Shown: positions 39,235-51,119, counted from the stretch's first letter. The stretch is 64,000 nucleotides of DNA from Saccharomycopsis crataegensis (GCF_037102585.1 NW_027043819.1:1364001-1428000); one strand, 5' to 3'. Numbers and translations: made by a program. The notes: generated by a model from the sequence alone, not told the origin.

Positions 39235-42200
39235 GTAAGTTTGTACGGAATAATAATAATTACAATAAAGATGAATTAGCAAGCAGAAGCTGAATTTCGG
39301 CTTTTCCGCTTACTTCTTATAGATATAATCATATATGATTTGCAGCTATATAAATCTCAATCGGGGGTCATAAACCCTCAGGAACACCCCAGGGGCTATC
39401 TAGACCAATGTTTATGTGCTAACAACGAAAAAATGATTAAATTTTAAGTAAAGAGTCGATACCCCGAATGGACCAATAACAATATTGTAAAATATTCATC
39501 ATTTTCATGGCTTTATCATCTATTTATAACTTATAGTCGCGAGATTTGTGTTAGTTAAGCTACAAAACTTTTCAGCGCACTAAAATAATAATAGTAATAA
39601 AATTTAAAAAAAGATCTTCTGTGTTGACTCCAGGGACTACGCAAATTAACTTTAAAAGTCGCTCCAAAACCCTTGAACCCTTGAGAGGAATTTTGTAGGA
39701 ACTAGATTTCTTTGGAGAATTGCAAAAGTCAATGAAACTTGAAATAATAATAATTAGAAAAAAAAAATTTCAAGCAAATTATTATAATTTGGGAAAAAGA
39801 TGGAAAACCTGAGAATCTGTCGTTGTTTCAGATGTAAAACCACGAAATTTCAGAGAAAAGAGGCGCGCAACTTAAACGTATAACATCGATTTACATTAAT
39901 CTGGGACTTACATAGAATAATTCTGGATGTTTCAATAGGATTATTTAACAATCGCTTTGTGTCCTCTTTGAATTGTGACTGAGAAGACCGCTTGAAGATG
40001 GATGACTTGAATACCACCTGTTCCTTATTGGTAGTATCTTGGTCCTGGAGAATTGCCGTTTCTGGACTTATTTCCAACAATTATCCATTTTTGGGCCGAC
40101 AATGCCTTTCGTCTGTGCCTAACTTTTCCACGCAATGCAGATCACTGCACGCACCTTGTGAACCGTGTAGACAGGACCCATAAAAACCGTTTTCTTGGAA
40201 GCATGGCTTGCTATCACATAATATAATACCTAGAAGTTTGTCTCTTTATAGTAGCACCACTCGAGATCTGTTTGTTGATACAAAACTGAGAAGATGATCT
40301 CTTAGTAATATACCAATGCGTTTGTATTATTATAAATGTCTTCGAAGAATATATCGAATACCGTCGTTACTCCGCCGGTTTCCAAATACGGACCTCACAG
40401 ACAATAGTATTTTTAGTCTGAAATATACAATGTTATTGTTGGTAATAGTCGTAACTTTTGTATTAAAGATGTCCACACAAGATGAAAAGGGAATGAATTT
40501 GGAACAGCAAGCAACAATTCCAAAAATAGGATTGCAAAAATTGTCTCCAATCATACGATATTGGAGCTACGTTGATCGTCATTCCTCTATTTATTTATCC
40601 TCTTTTTTTTTTTTTTGCTCTCTATGCCCTCCATGTACTGCCTTTTTCTTTTTCTGAGGAATATCACCATCTCCTTAGTTCTTGGATTCTATTATAAATG
40701 TCAAAAAAGTAATTAGTGGTTTACATATTCAAAATCTAGATCTTTTGACAACAACAAGGTTCGTATAATTGGATATTTTCATGATTTTGAAACCAGATTT
40801 TTTGACAAGATTGCATGCAAGTAACAGAAGGATGATCCCGGTTTAAGAAATGTGATACAATAACAATAGGAGCTCGTAATTACTTAACATACAGCATATT
40901 AACAATAGGAACCTGGTAGTATTTATATTTTATTTTTCCTAGTGATTTACGTACTGAAAAAGAACTATTCCTTTGGACTTATAACTGATTTTTATGTGTA
41001 CAAACACAAACTTACCAGCACTACGGCCTAAATTGTTCAATATACGAAACGATATTGTTGATTTCATGAGGGTTGAAAAGGTAGCCGTGGGAAACAAGAT
41101 ACTTTGGAGATACTCTTTTTCTTTGTATAGGGATTTTTTTCATGAGAAAACGCAAGTTTGAAGGGTGTCTTATTGACTAACAACGCTTATATGTCATGTG
41201 CAATGTAGAGTTTGATGGTCCAACAAGAATATTTCCATCTTCAGCATTAGGAATGATAATTTTGAATTCTCAGCTAATATATATATATATAATAGAGATA
41301 CGAAAGAATACACGAAGCAACAGTTGAGAGTATGCCAATATTACGGGTTGACTGCTTGTCATTTCTCCGGGAAAATAAAGGATGCGATTTAATCCCTAAA
41401 TCCGTTTTTGTGTTTGGAGATTCCATTTTGGGGACCAGACTTAGATTTAATTGTCCTTTGATATTCAAGAAACAACAATATGTCGTTTCTTTTTTCAAGA
41501 TATACTTCAAAAAAAAACAACACATATCAAAACGTAAAAAAAGTTAAATTCAACAATTACGCAATTATTCTGTAAAGATGATATGAAACCAGCTAAATAA
41601 CAAATAATAGCCCTAATTCAACGCCAGTTTTGTGGAACAATAAACAAGTGATAGTATCAAACATACTGCAAGACCTAAATCACTCTATTGAGACACCTTT
41701 GTTTATGAATTCGGTATAATCCAACTCAATGATTCAATTGATACACTATCATGCAGACATATTTTAAAGTTCGATTATTTGCATCTCCATGGCTGGGCTT
41801 GTGCGTCAGTTTTACCCGTTTCTTTTTTTTTGCTTCTACTATTGGCTCACTCACCTAAAGCCTCAGAGACAGTAAAGTACCCTGTGTACTTCTCTCTTTT
41901 TTTCCTGCTAAAAAAAACAAAAAAAAAACAGCAAACCTCCGAGGCTTTGGCAGATTGCTGCTTTCTCAAGGGACAAGGGAACTATGTGACCCAAACACTA
42001 CTATCACAACTTTTTTCTTTTTCTTTTGTAAAGACACTGCTTTGGTTAGGTAGCGAAACTAGGTAACACCAGTGAACAAAGCGAAGAACCGCTCAAACAT
42101 TCGAAACGTCCTCTTGCCAGAAATCCCACAAGTTACCGTTGATGGGGATCGTTGGCGGCCACCATAATAATCTGTACCCACAGATTGCACGGTTTGAGGA

Positions 42201-42614
42201 CGCCAAAAATGGCCGGGGACCTGGAGAAACAAGCTTTGAAAGACCGCAGAATAGGGCATACAAATGCATAAGCACACCACAAACTCAAATAGATTTCGAA
42301 AGCTGCGCATGAAGCTGCATTGGGTGTTTTGAATCGGCAGGTACTATATGTGCTGAGGTTTGGTAACCTGTGGCTGCTTGGTTCCAATTAATTTAGCTAT
42401 TATCCAGAAATTTTGTTATTTTAGTGGGTCATCCGTCGCCAGTTATTAAATTGTGTCTTAATTTTATTTTTATTTTTTGCTTCAGGGGACGTTGGGCATA
42501 TATTATTGTCAAGAACTATTAAAGAGCGAAAATACAAGCTTCCGAATATCTATAGTAATACCCAATTGTATTATATTCCGATTCGTTTTGATCCTCTTTA
42601 TATAATTGTCAGAT
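39235..42614. other. 3.4-kb gap with no confident gene; MSB2 upstream region at its right end
   Basis: Only short AT-rich ORFs occur (the longest is 113 codons at 40316-40657, low-complexity Phe run, no family). The rightmost ~800 bp has mixed composition, T-runs and a GGGG/CCCC-poor stretch and is probably the MSB2 promoter; a long regulatory region would be unsurprising for a signalling mucin. The left part is likely decayed sequence like the BEACH relic. Confidence 0.4.
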
Positions 42615-45600
42615 ATGAATCTCAGATTGACATTGATATCACTCTCTGTCATCGTGGCATCAATAGCAGCCGAGTCGTCGTCATCAGAAGCCTCTGCACA
42701 TGTCGAATCAACATCAGCTACATTAGCCGAATCAACTATCAAGTCAGAAACCACAGCAGCTCAAACCACAGCAGCTCAAACCACAGCAGCTCAAACCACA
42801 GCAGCTCAAACCACAGAAGCCCATACGACAACTTCTGTGATAGCTACGACTGCTAGTTCTGCCATCAAGACATCTGAATCATCGGCTTCTAAATCATCTT
42901 CATCAGAATCACAAACATCAAAAGCCATCACTTCCTCCACCCAAGAAGCAACATCCATAACATCCACAACATCTCCTGCCTCTTCTACTTCTGTGCAATC
43001 CAAGGAAAAATCCAGCACAACCCCAAGTGTTGTCACCTCAGAAAAATCTAGCACATCCATACTCAGTATTACTTCTGAAACAGCAGCACAGGTAACGGCA
43101 ATCTCATCATCCTCATCACAATCATCTAAGAACACCGAAACTCTTTCTTCAGATTCCGGCAAAGGAACTCTGGTTATTTCCACCAGTGCTGCCGCTGCTA
43201 CTCAATCAACAGCTAGTGCTGCTACCTTATCAACCAGTACAAGTTTACTGGGTAAGCAAGCCACTGTGATCAGTTCTTCAGTAACTTTATTCCAAGCTGG
43301 ATCCTCCGCTGGCTCTTCTTCCACGTTAAAAACTGAATCTTCTTCTGTGATAAATGCAGGATCTTCATCTACCCGGAGTGCGGGCTCCTCTCCTGCGCAA
43401 AGCACAGACTCTTCTTCTACCCTAAACACAGGCTCCTCTCATGTGCAAAACACAGGCTCATCTTCTACGATAAATACTGGTTACACAACATCAACAGAAT
43501 TATCATCTAAAATTTCATCGGCTTCCTCATACTATTCTCTAACAACAGACCTTGATGGTTATGTTCATAGTGTTCTTGAAACATCATTAAGTACAGACAC
43601 TAGCTTTTCCAGTTCCACCTACAACACCGGTTTGCCACCAAGCAGTGCAACTGGCTATATTACCTATGTTAACTCACTTGGTCAAACAGTAACTTCAGGC
43701 AGTACTGGCGTGACAACATCAGGAAATCAAATTTTGGGTTTATTTGATGGTATGCTTTCTACCATTGGTAGTATTGTTGGTCTTCACGGTGATACTACCA
43801 AGACTACATCAAGCGATTTGGCTACAAAAACAACCTCGGAATCCTCTAGTTTTGGATTGATTTCATCAAAAGTAACCTCAGACTACACATCGGAACATGG
43901 TGACAGACATTCCAAAACTACCTCCACCTCTGGAGATTTTTTCTCTAGTGTGACCAGCATTGCTAACAGCATCTTCAGCGATGTTACCAGTGATGTTGCT
44001 AGTGTCGTCAGCGATGCCACCAGTGATGCTAGAAGCATATTTAACCATGTTACCAGTGATGTGGCTAGTGTTGCCAGTGTTGCCACCAGTGATGCTAGAA
44101 GCATATTTAACCATGTTACCAGTGATGTCGCTAGTGTTGCCAGTGATGTTACCAGTGATGTCGCTAGTGTTGCCAGTGATGTTACCAGTGCTGTTGGAAG
44201 TATTATCAGCGATGTCACCAGTAACTATGGCCACTCAAAGACTCATAGTACCAAGGACCATTATTCCACCAGTTTGGAAACCTCCAGCACTGCTAACAAT
44301 TGGTACGCTTCCGAAACCTCCAGCACCATTCAGGAACAAACTACTTCTGATAAACATGGTCACAGCCATACCAGTGCTCAGAGCACCTATTATAGTCAAG
44401 CAGTCACATCATCCTCCCAAAATGATTACAGTGACGCGGATTCCACTTCTTCCTATGCTCCTATTTATACCAGTAGTACTGCCTCTCACACTGTCATTAG
44501 TGTTTCCTCCCCTACCACAAGTGGCGATAGTGTGGTTAGTTCTAGTAGTAAAGATATGAGCGCTGCAACCTCGTACCACACTGAGAGTATTCAACAAGCG
44601 ACAACCTCCTACCATACCGAGAGTACTCAACAAGCAACAACCTCCTACGACACTGAGAGTACTCAGCAGTCAACAACCTCACAAGTCAGTTTTAAACAAG
44701 TAACTACCTCACAAGCCACTAATGATCAATCATCATCATCTGATTACATCGTCTCTTCAATTGTTGATAATGCTGACACTTCCGCTGCAAGTAGCACCAT
44801 TAATGCCAAAACCTCATCATCCACCCACGATGCTAGTGAGACCGTGAAAACTGAAGCAGAAGCTAGTGCTACCTCTTCCTCAAGATCACAAGTGAGCTCT
44901 ATTGTTGTTTTCAGCCCAACTTCAGATAGTTATGTGGCTCTGACGGTTGCCGCTTCTGCATACTCTGCTGCTCAATCTTCTGATGATTCCAAAACTTCTG
45001 TTGTGGATTCATTGACTACCAATCACGCAGGGTCTGTTTCTACTATTTCCCCATCTCTGAGCTCGAACTGGCTTCCAACCACTCTTCAAGTTGCTTTGAG
45101 TAGTAGTGCTGTATCTAGTGATGATTCCTCGAACCAAATCACTGCTATCAGTTCTGGAGCTACAGAAACTTCTGATGCCACAGTTTCTCACTCCACCAAG
45201 ACTGATAAATCCACTCAGACTTCCAGTGCTGCTGCCCAGCTCCCTAATGCCATCACCCCTGCTATTGAAGCCACTGTCGAGCAAAACTATACCGTGATCA
45301 CCATTGGTTTCAAAGCTAGCTTGAACTATCCATTTGTCGTCGAACATTCTTTGGCATCTGCCCAAATCTTCCAGTACTTGCCAGGGGTTTTGAGTTTTGT
45401 TTTCAATGATAATGATAACCAAGTTTCCGTCAAACAATTGGTTCCATTCCAATCTTCTGACTTGGATTATATTGTCACAATTGCTGAAGTTTACTTCCCT
45501 AAAGACTGGGTCAGCACTTTGAATCAATCAATGCAAATCACATATTCAAACTTCTACTTCAATACCGATGCTACCGAAAATGCTTTGGCTCAATTGGTTG

Positions 45601-46199
45601 ATATTAGTATTCCATTGGTTGGTTTGGAAGCCACCGGCACTAGCTCCTCTTCATCCTCCACTTCCACCTCCACTACCGTTGCGTCTGCCCAAGAATCTGC
45701 CGAGGCTGGGTTAAGTAATACCTCTACTGGATCCTTCGATTCTGTCCAAAATACTCAAAAAGCTACCAACCCAAAGCTTCGTGCTGTTGTCTCGTCATCT
45801 GGTGTTTCTGCTGCAGTTTATATTTCAGTATTGTTGGTCGGGTTCAGAGTGTACAAGAAAAAGAATGGCATGAACTTCTCTTCCGACAAGGATGGTAATA
45901 TCATCTTGCCAATTTCTGAGCGTGGGGTAGTTGATTTTGAAAAACAACTTGCTCCAGAAGTATTGGTGAACCCTGAATATGAAGACCCGGCTTTGCAAAG
46001 AAGAATGTCATATCAATCGATGACGTCTTTTGCTACCTTTGGTGGTGGTTATGCTGAAACCATTCCAGACCATGATGCGGGGGATATTTTCAGTATTGAC
46101 GAAATGGACCAGTATGATGATGAGGCAGCAATGATTCAAGAAGTCGAGGCCATCATTCCCTCTATTTCTAACCCAACATCTATGAACAGTTGGTTCTGA
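42615..46199 (+). CDS. MSB2: Msb2-like signalling mucin (osmosensor / filamentation MAPK)
   Basis: The protein has 1194 residues from ATG 42615: a signal peptide (MNLRLTLISLSVIVASIAAE), then ~850 residues of Ser/Thr-rich mucin with several tandem repeats. A conserved membrane-proximal domain follows at about 895-1020 (YTVITIGFKASLNYPFVVEHSLASAQIF, ...YIVTIAEVYFPKDWVSTL, ...LAQLVDISIPLVGL), characteristic of Msb2/Hkr1. A single membrane segment lies near 1060-1085 (SGVSAAVYISVLLVGFRVYKKK), with a cytoplasmic tail of ~115 residues. Msb2 is shed by proteolysis and signals through Sho1/Cdc42 to MAPK cascades. Confidence 0.85.
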   Translation: MNLRLTLISLSVIVASIAAESSSSEASAHVESTSATLAESTIKSETTAAQTTAAQTTAAQTTAAQTTEAHTTTSVIATTASSAIKTSESSASKSSSSESQTSKAITSSTQEATSITSTTSPASSTSVQSKEKSSTTPSVVTSEKSSTSILSITSETAAQVTAISSSSSQSSKNTETLSSDSGKGTLVISTSAAAATQSTASAATLSTSTSLLGKQATVISSSVTLFQAGSSAGSSSTLKTESSSVINAGSSSTRSAGSSPAQSTDSSSTLNTGSSHVQNTGSSSTINTGYTTSTELSSKISSASSYYSLTTDLDGYVHSVLETSLSTDTSFSSSTYNTGLPPSSATGYITYVNSLGQTVTSGSTGVTTSGNQILGLFDGMLSTIGSIVGLHGDTTKTTSSDLATKTTSESSSFGLISSKVTSDYTSEHGDRHSKTTSTSGDFFSSVTSIANSIFSDVTSDVASVVSDATSDARSIFNHVTSDVASVASVATSDARSIFNHVTSDVASVASDVTSDVASVASDVTSAVGSIISDVTSNYGHSKTHSTKDHYSTSLETSSTANNWYASETSSTIQEQTTSDKHGHSHTSAQSTYYSQAVTSSSQNDYSDADSTSSYAPIYTSSTASHTVISVSSPTTSGDSVVSSSSKDMSAATSYHTESIQQATTSYHTESTQQATTSYDTESTQQSTTSQVSFKQVTTSQATNDQSSSSDYIVSSIVDNADTSAASSTINAKTSSSTHDASETVKTEAEASATSSSRSQVSSIVVFSPTSDSYVALTVAASAYSAAQSSDDSKTSVVDSLTTNHAGSVSTISPSLSSNWLPTTLQVALSSSAVSSDDSSNQITAISSGATETSDATVSHSTKTDKSTQTSSAAAQLPNAITPAIEATVEQNYTVITIGFKASLNYPFVVEHSLASAQIFQYLPGVLSFVFNDNDNQVSVKQLVPFQSSDLDYIVTIAEVYFPKDWVSTLNQSMQITYSNFYFNTDATENALAQLVDISIPLVGLEATGTSSSSSSTSTSTTVASAQESAEAGLSNTSTGSFDSVQNTQKATNPKLRAVVSSSGVSAAVYISVLLVGFRVYKKKNGMNFSSDKDGNIILPISERGVVDFEKQLAPEVLVNPEYEDPALQRRMSYQSMTSFATFGGGYAETIPDHDAGDIFSIDEMDQYDDEAAMIQEVEAIIPSISNPTSMNSWF
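42750..42824 (+). repeat. 15-bp tandem repeats in MSB2
   Basis: Four perfect copies of ACCACAGCAGCTCAA plus a degenerate fifth encode TTAAQ repeats near the N-terminus of the mucin. Confidence 0.9.
43970..44215 (+). repeat. SDVTSDVAS-type repeats in MSB2
   Basis: Degenerate repeats encode SDVTSDVASV(A/V)SD units. A ~75-bp block (GATGCTAGAAGCATATTTAA and flanks) occurs twice. Long spurious minus-strand ORFs arise here from the repeat structure. Confidence 0.8.
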
Positions 46200-46631
46200 G
46201 CTTTTCAGTTTTTTTTATTTTTTTTTTTATTTTCATTCATGTTCTTTAAAGTTTTGTTTTACTAGAGTATTCCCTTCCTCTTCTTTTTTTAACCAGTTTG
46301 TTTGTTTGTTTGTTTTAGATCTTAGACTTTGATTTTGTTGTTTTACTTTTCTCTTCCTTTGTCGATTCTCTTTGTGTTTCCTGGCAAATGAAGAAATAAC
46401 TAAAGATACAGACTTCTTTAATTTTCGGCGAGATGTTCGATGGCTGTTGTTCTTCAGTTTATCTTTTCTTTCTCGCTATTATTTTTCCATTCTTTTCTTC
46501 TATCATTTAGACATTTTCTTAATTGTTATATATTATATATCCTAGAGCTTAATTATTATTATATTTTGTTTAGAATAGAGATCTCCAGTAAACAGAGTGA
46601 AGCAAAAAGAAATCTAAGCGCACCGCATCAG

Positions 46632-46683
<52 letters not shown>

Positions 46684-46876
46684 CTTTTCAAAAATTTTCA
46701 ATCGTCAGACACCATCACTTGAGCGATTCTTTTCTTATCATATTTCTAGAAACAGGGGGGTTTCTATTTATTTTCAGGACCTACGAGATAATAGTCAGTG
46801 ATATTTGGGTTTGGGTTTACAAATAAGAACGAAAATAAAATAAATAAAAAGACCTTAGAAATAAAGACGATATAGA
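46200..46876. promoter_or_regulatory. RBG1 upstream region with a T47 homopolymer
   Basis: An uninterrupted run of 47 T residues lies at 46637-46683, about 190 bp upstream of the RBG1 ATG. It is probably nucleosome-depleting poly(dA:dT), though it could mark an old LINE tail. No gene is visible; a 128-codon ORF across it (46440-46826) is a low-complexity artefact. Confidence 0.5.
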
Positions 46877-47980
46877 ATGTCAACAACCGCAGACAAGATC
46901 AAGGCCATCGAGGATGAGATGGCTAAGACCCAGAAGAACAAGGCCACAGAGTTCCACTTGGGTCAATTGAAGGCTAAGCTCGCGAAACTCAGACGTGAAC
47001 TTCTCACTCCAACCGGAGGAGGAGGAGGTGGTGGTGTTGGTTTCGATGTTGCCAAAACTGGGATCGCCACGGTGGGGTTTGTTGGGTTCCCATCGGTTGG
47101 TAAGTCTACTCTTCTTTCAAAGTTGACCGGGACACATTCGGAAGCCGCTGCGTACGAGTTCACCACTTTGACCACGGTTCCTGGGACAATTAAGTATAAA
47201 GGGGCCAAGATCCAAATGTTGGATTTACCGGGGATCATTGAAGGGGCCAAGGACGGTAGAGGGCGTGGTAAACAAGTCATTGCTGTGACGCGAACCTGTA
47301 ACTTGTTGTTTATTGTTTTGGATGTGAATAAGCCACTTAAACATAAACAAATCATTGAGTACGAATTGGAAGGGTTTGGAATTAGAATCAACAAGACCCC
47401 TCCAGACATTTTGTTGAAGAAGAAAGAAAAGGGGGGAATTAATATTACCAATACCGTTCCGTTGACTAGATTGACAAAAGATGAAATCCGCGCGGTCATG
47501 ACCGAGTACAGATTGAACTCTGCTGACATTCAGTTCAGATGTGATGCCACCGTTGATGATTTGATCGACGTCATTGAAGCCAAGAATAGAAAATACCTTC
47601 CTGCGGTTTATGTGTTGAATAAGATCGACTCCTTCAGTATCCAAGAATTGGAGTTGATGTACAAGATCCCAAATGCTGTTCCAATCTCCTCAGGTAAAGG
47701 ATGGAACTTGGATGATTTGTTAGAGATGATGTGGGACAGATTGAACTTGGTACGTGCTTACACAAAGCCAAAGGGACGTTTACCGGACTTTAATGAACCA
47801 GTGGTTTTGAAGAATGGGAACTCTAGCATTGAAGATTTCTGTAAAAGTATCCACAAGAGTTTGGTGGATGATTTCAAGACTGCTTTGGTGTATGGTAGCA
47901 GTGTCAAACATCAACCGCAATATGTTGGTTTAAGTCATGTATTACAAGATGAAGATGTGGTTACTATTTTGAAGAAATGA
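46877..47980 (+). CDS. RBG1: DRG-family GTPase Rbg1
   Basis: The 367-residue protein belongs to the OBG/DRG translation-associated GTPases; in S. cerevisiae Rbg1 binds Tma46 and associates with polysomes. GTPase motifs are all present: G1 [10 protein letters not shown]3 [10 protein letters not shown]4 NKID, within the DRG-specific context ([22 protein letters not shown] and [16 protein letters not shown]). A C-terminal TGS domain follows ([42 protein letters not shown]). Length matches the yeast orthologue (369 aa). The start at 46877 is clear and the gene has no intron. Confidence 0.97.
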   Translation: MSTTADKIKAIEDEMAKTQKNKATEFHLGQLKAKLAKLRRELLTPTGGGGGGGVGFDVAKTGIATVGFVGFPSVGKSTLLSKLTGTHSEAAAYEFTTLTTVPGTIKYKGAKIQMLDLPGIIEGAKDGRGRGKQVIAVTRTCNLLFIVLDVNKPLKHKQIIEYELEGFGIRINKTPPDILLKKKEKGGINITNTVPLTRLTKDEIRAVMTEYRLNSADIQFRCDATVDDLIDVIEAKNRKYLPAVYVLNKIDSFSIQELELMYKIPNAVPISSGKGWNLDDLLEMMWDRLNLVRAYTKPKGRLPDFNEPVVLKNGNSSIEDFCKSIHKSLVDDFKTALVYGSSVKHQPQYVGLSHVLQDEDVVTILKK

Positions 47981-48275
47981 TATATATACATATGAATGGT
48001 TGATATTTCCAGGACATTGTATATATATATGTATACGGGCTGAATATGCTCAAAAAAAAAAAAAAGATTGGTACTATATTTATCGTCTTTTCCAAGTAGG
48101 TCTCATGGGAACTACAGGTTTTTCTTTCTTAATGCTTTAATGTCTTTTGTTTGCCTTGTTACCAATCATTCTATCTTGTAGTAATCAACTATTATTATGA
48201 ATGATGCAGTGGTTTTACAATTGTGAGGGTGAGTGTGATGGGTACTTTGTATATATTTAAAGGACAGTCTACTTT

Positions 48276-48860
48276 TTATACATTCCAGGCAGCAATGATA
48301 AAACTTAAAAAGAACGCGAGTTTAAAGCTTGGATTATTCAATAAAAAGTCTCGTAGATTCAATCTTTGGGTTCCGAGCGATAGTATCCCGTTCCAAGGAA
48401 TCTGAATAATCCCCCGATTTTCAAGAAACTCTATTGACAAAAATGTGGTGAAAGAAATAAGGGCCAAAACGTACGATAATTTCCCAATGATGATACCGAG
48501 AGCAAGCCCAAACATAGAGCCATATGTCAAATCGTCATATGAAAGCTTGTGGTGCTTTTTGTTAGCCTGGCGTGTTTCTGGTGATACCCCAGCATAAGTA
48601 CCTGGTGGGGGTGATTGGATGAGCACATCATTGGAAACATGAGGAGAATTTGAAAATACAAGCAACCCTCCGGTAAATGCTGTTGCTCCAAAGAGCACAC
48701 TAGCACCAAGTTTTGTCCGCACTATAGGGATAGTTCTGGCAATCACAGGCTTGTTGAAATTGCCAAAGAGGCGAGTGTTGGACAAAGCAAAGCGCCTACC
48801 GCAACTAACAGACGTTTTGCAACGAGCCAATGTGGCGAGAATATTAAATTGGCGAAACAT
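48276..48860 (-). CDS. FUN14: Fun14-family mitochondrial outer-membrane protein
   Basis: The protein has 194 residues from ATG 48860. The basic N-terminus (MFRQFNILATLARCK) suits mitochondrial targeting. It has FUN14-type hydrophobic segments: GASVLFGATAFTGGLLVF, then LTYGSMFGLALGIIIGKLSYVLALISFTTFLSIEFL, and a last one, FKLAFFLSFIIAAWNV, with the family motif GSMFG(L/V)xLGxxxxK. S. cerevisiae Fun14 has 198 residues with the same layout. Confidence 0.85.
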   Translation of the reverse strand: MFRQFNILATLARCKTSVSCGRRFALSNTRLFGNFNKPVIARTIPIVRTKLGASVLFGATAFTGGLLVFSNSPHVSNDVLIQSPPPGTYAGVSPETRQANKKHHKLSYDDLTYGSMFGLALGIIIGKLSYVLALISFTTFLSIEFLENRGIIQIPWNGILSLGTQRLNLRDFLLNNPSFKLAFFLSFIIAAWNV

Positions 48861-49141
48861 AGAGGTGAAAATAGGTTTATCAGTACAACACAACAGCAAA
48901 CTCCAATAACCTTCAAGTGTTTGAGATATAATAAATAATATTTATTCAATAAATATTTAGATAATCAGAATAGGCAAGAAAAAAATAAAAATTACAGAAA
49001 AGGTTGCTGTCAACACACGTGCACTCTGGGGTCCAACCATGAAAACTTACAAGGGTTTGGGGTTATTTTTAATGAACAACTATAATAATATATTTATCGA
49101 AGTTACATATTTAGGAACATCAGCATCGAGTATTGACATGC

Positions 49142-49873
49142 TTATTTGGAAGCAGTCAAGTAACTGGCGTATTCGTCGAATGGAGATGGGGTCAAAACAG
49201 TTTCCTTCCACAAGTTTGGAGTCAAGAAACCGTAAGTGTTACCGATAGCAGCGAAGGCAGCCTTCAAGGTGTTTTCGGTAGTTCTGGTAGAACCAGAAGA
49301 GGAAGTGTAAGCATCTTGGATACCAGCCAATTCCAACAATCTCTTGACGGCGATGGAAGCAACCAAACCAGAACCTCTTGGAGCTGGGATCAATCTGACA
49401 GAGACGGAACCACACTTACCGGAGGTCTTGTTAGCCAAGGAGTGAGGTTCACCCAAGTTGGAACCCCAGTAACCTCTTCTGACTGGAATGATAGACAATT
49501 TGGCAATGATGATGGCAGCTCTGATGGCGGTGGCAACTTCCTTAGCGGTCTTGACACCCAAACCAACGTGACCGTTTTCGTCACCAATGATGACAACAGC
49601 CTTCATTCTGGTTCTTTGACCAGCTCTGGTTTGCTTTTGGACAGACTTGATCTTCATCAATTGGTCCTTCAAACCTGGCAAGATTTGGTCGACAATTTGG
49701 TATTCCTTGACTGGCAAAGAGTGCAAGTAAATTTCTTCCATAGTGGTGACCTTACCAGACTTCACAAGTCTACCAAGCTTGGTGACTGGAACCCAGGCCT
49801 TTTCACCATTGTCTCTTCCTCTTCTTGGTCTTCTACCCTTAAAACCACCTCTCTTTGGAGCTTCAGCAGACAT
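49142..49873 (-). CDS. RPS2: small-subunit ribosomal protein Rps2 (uS5)
   Basis: The 243-residue protein matches eukaryotic uS5 throughout: an N-terminal Gly/Arg-rich segment ([17 protein letters not shown]), [12 protein letters not shown], the S5 dsRNA-binding fold ([26 protein letters not shown]), and the C-terminal S5 domain ([36 protein letters not shown]). Codon use is strongly optimised (TTG Leu, AGA Arg, GGT Gly). No intron is needed. The long plus-strand ORF opposite is a shadow of this bias. Confidence 0.98.
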   Translation of the reverse strand: MSAEAPKRGGFKGRRPRRGRDNGEKAWVPVTKLGRLVKSGKVTTMEEIYLHSLPVKEYQIVDQILPGLKDQLMKIKSVQKQTRAGQRTRMKAVVIIGDENGHVGLGVKTAKEVATAIRAAIIIAKLSIIPVRRGYWGSNLGEPHSLANKTSGKCGSVSVRLIPAPRGSGLVASIAVKRLLELAGIQDAYTSSSGSTRTTENTLKAAFAAIGNTYGFLTPNLWKETVLTPSPFDEYASYLTASK

Positions 49874-50543
49874 TTTTGATAATTAAAGTATTATTTGTCG
49901 GAATTTAATTCACGGAACCGCGGGTTGTTGCGTTCAATCGACTTTGCTTTGGGAATCTTTATCTATATATGACAGTTTGGAAAATGGTGAAATTTTTTTT
50001 GGTGGTTTTTCGAGGAGTGAGCGATAGTGGGGGTGTCGAGGGGTGCTTGTAGCGGAGAATCATAATTTCCTGCTTATGTCAGCAAATTGGTCACATATAC
50101 CAGGTGAAAGTCACATGTATATGAAGGGCTAATAGTAATCTCAAACACGTGATAAATAGGGCGCAAATACGTCATATTCTTATCACCCCCTCAATCAATC
50201 ACATGCCTATATGCAATGCGGTGCATGTGTCGCCCCGGTTGATAAGTGCAGCAGCCGGGGGAGTTGAAGCTTGCTGTGGGTGGGTGTCCAAAGCAATCGA
50301 AGAGTGTATGCATATATATATATATATATATATATATAGTAAGCCATCTCTTCTATCTAATTTGTAGCATAAGATATATGTTATTCCTGGTATACCTTGT
50401 CAGATCCCATAGTGATAGCTTTTATTATTTTTTTAAAACATTTCTTCTTCAATCAGTCATCTCTCTTAATATTTTTTGAATATTACAATTCAACCTGTGT
50501 TATTTCCTCAAAATAAATACTAAACTCTAGAACGAATATAATC
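49874..50543. promoter_or_regulatory. divergent promoter region of RPS2 and OM14
   Basis: About 670 bp separate the two genes. Noticed: a dyad CCCCGG...CCGGGG (about 50232-50261), a (TA)n run at about 50312-50337, and GTATGTGTCGCCCC-like C-rich patches that could hold ribosomal-gene activator sites; none is a decisive match. Confidence 0.4.
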
Positions 50544-51119
50544 ATGTCTAGGTAAGTTGGTGATCTGATTCTGGGATCCATCCTTTCTATTTTTTACTTG
50601 AATACTAACTCTGGAATTAGCTACGCTGAGAAAGCTGCAAAGAAAGGTCCTTTGGGCGAAGAGATTGCCGTTGATGAGCAGAAAGTTAACGAGGATCTTA
50701 GGGAGGCAAAAGCAAAGATTGTTGATAAGTTGGATAGCGCTAAGGAGAAGGCACATCTGGCCCTTGAAAATGTTGATAAAGAAGATATCCATCGCAAGAT
50801 TGATGACGCTGAGAATGCCATTATCAAGTTTATCAAGTCCATAGGTAGCGGGTTTAGCCACTATGCTAACTTGACGGCTAAGAAGGCCGGAAGCGCCACC
50901 TGTACTGCCAAAGAGGAGTTAAAGAACCCTGTTGTTGCTTCCCAGGCCATTATCGCTACCGGTGCACTTATTGGGGGGATATATGCCTACCAAGAGCGCT
51001 TTAGACTCAAGAAGATTCCAGAAGACGTGTTGTGTGTTTATGCTTCGGTGTTGACCGCGGTAGTGCTATTGGATGGGATCACCTTCAAGAAGTTGTACCC
51101 AAAATACAAGAAGAAGTAA
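50544..51119 (+). CDS. OM14: Om14, mitochondrial outer-membrane protein (spliced)
   Basis: Exon 1 is 50544-50551 (ATGTCTAG), intron 50552-50620 (GTAAGT donor, TACTAAC branch point at 50603-50609, TTAG acceptor), exon 2 50621-51119. The 168-residue product starts MSSYAEKAAKK. An amphipathic Lys/Glu helix region (about 20-90) precedes the family core: ELKNPVVASQAIIATGALIGGIYAY, then VLCVYASVLTAVVLLDGITFKKLYPKYKKK. S. cerevisiae Om14, a receptor for cytosolic ribosomes on mitochondria, shares the NPVV and LDGI..KK.Y motifs and also has an intron. Confidence 0.88.
50552..50620 (+). other. OM14 intron
   Basis: 69-nt intron with canonical GTAAGT donor, perfect TACTAAC branch point and acceptor AG 11 nt later. 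Splicing joins AG|C to restore a Ser codon. Confidence 0.9.

Noticed and set aside
40316-40657. 113-codon ORF in the 39-42 kb gap
   Set aside because: No family features, ends in a Phe run from T-rich DNA, atypical codon use.
43878-44234. Minus-strand ORFs of 118 and 111 codons in MSB2
   Set aside because: Repetitive shadows of the MSB2 tandem repeats.
46440-46826. 128-codon ORF spanning the T47 tract
   Set aside because: Dominated by the homopolymer (Phe run); no conserved segment.
49133-49879. 248-codon ORF opposite RPS2
   Set aside because: Shadow produced by the strong codon bias of RPS2.
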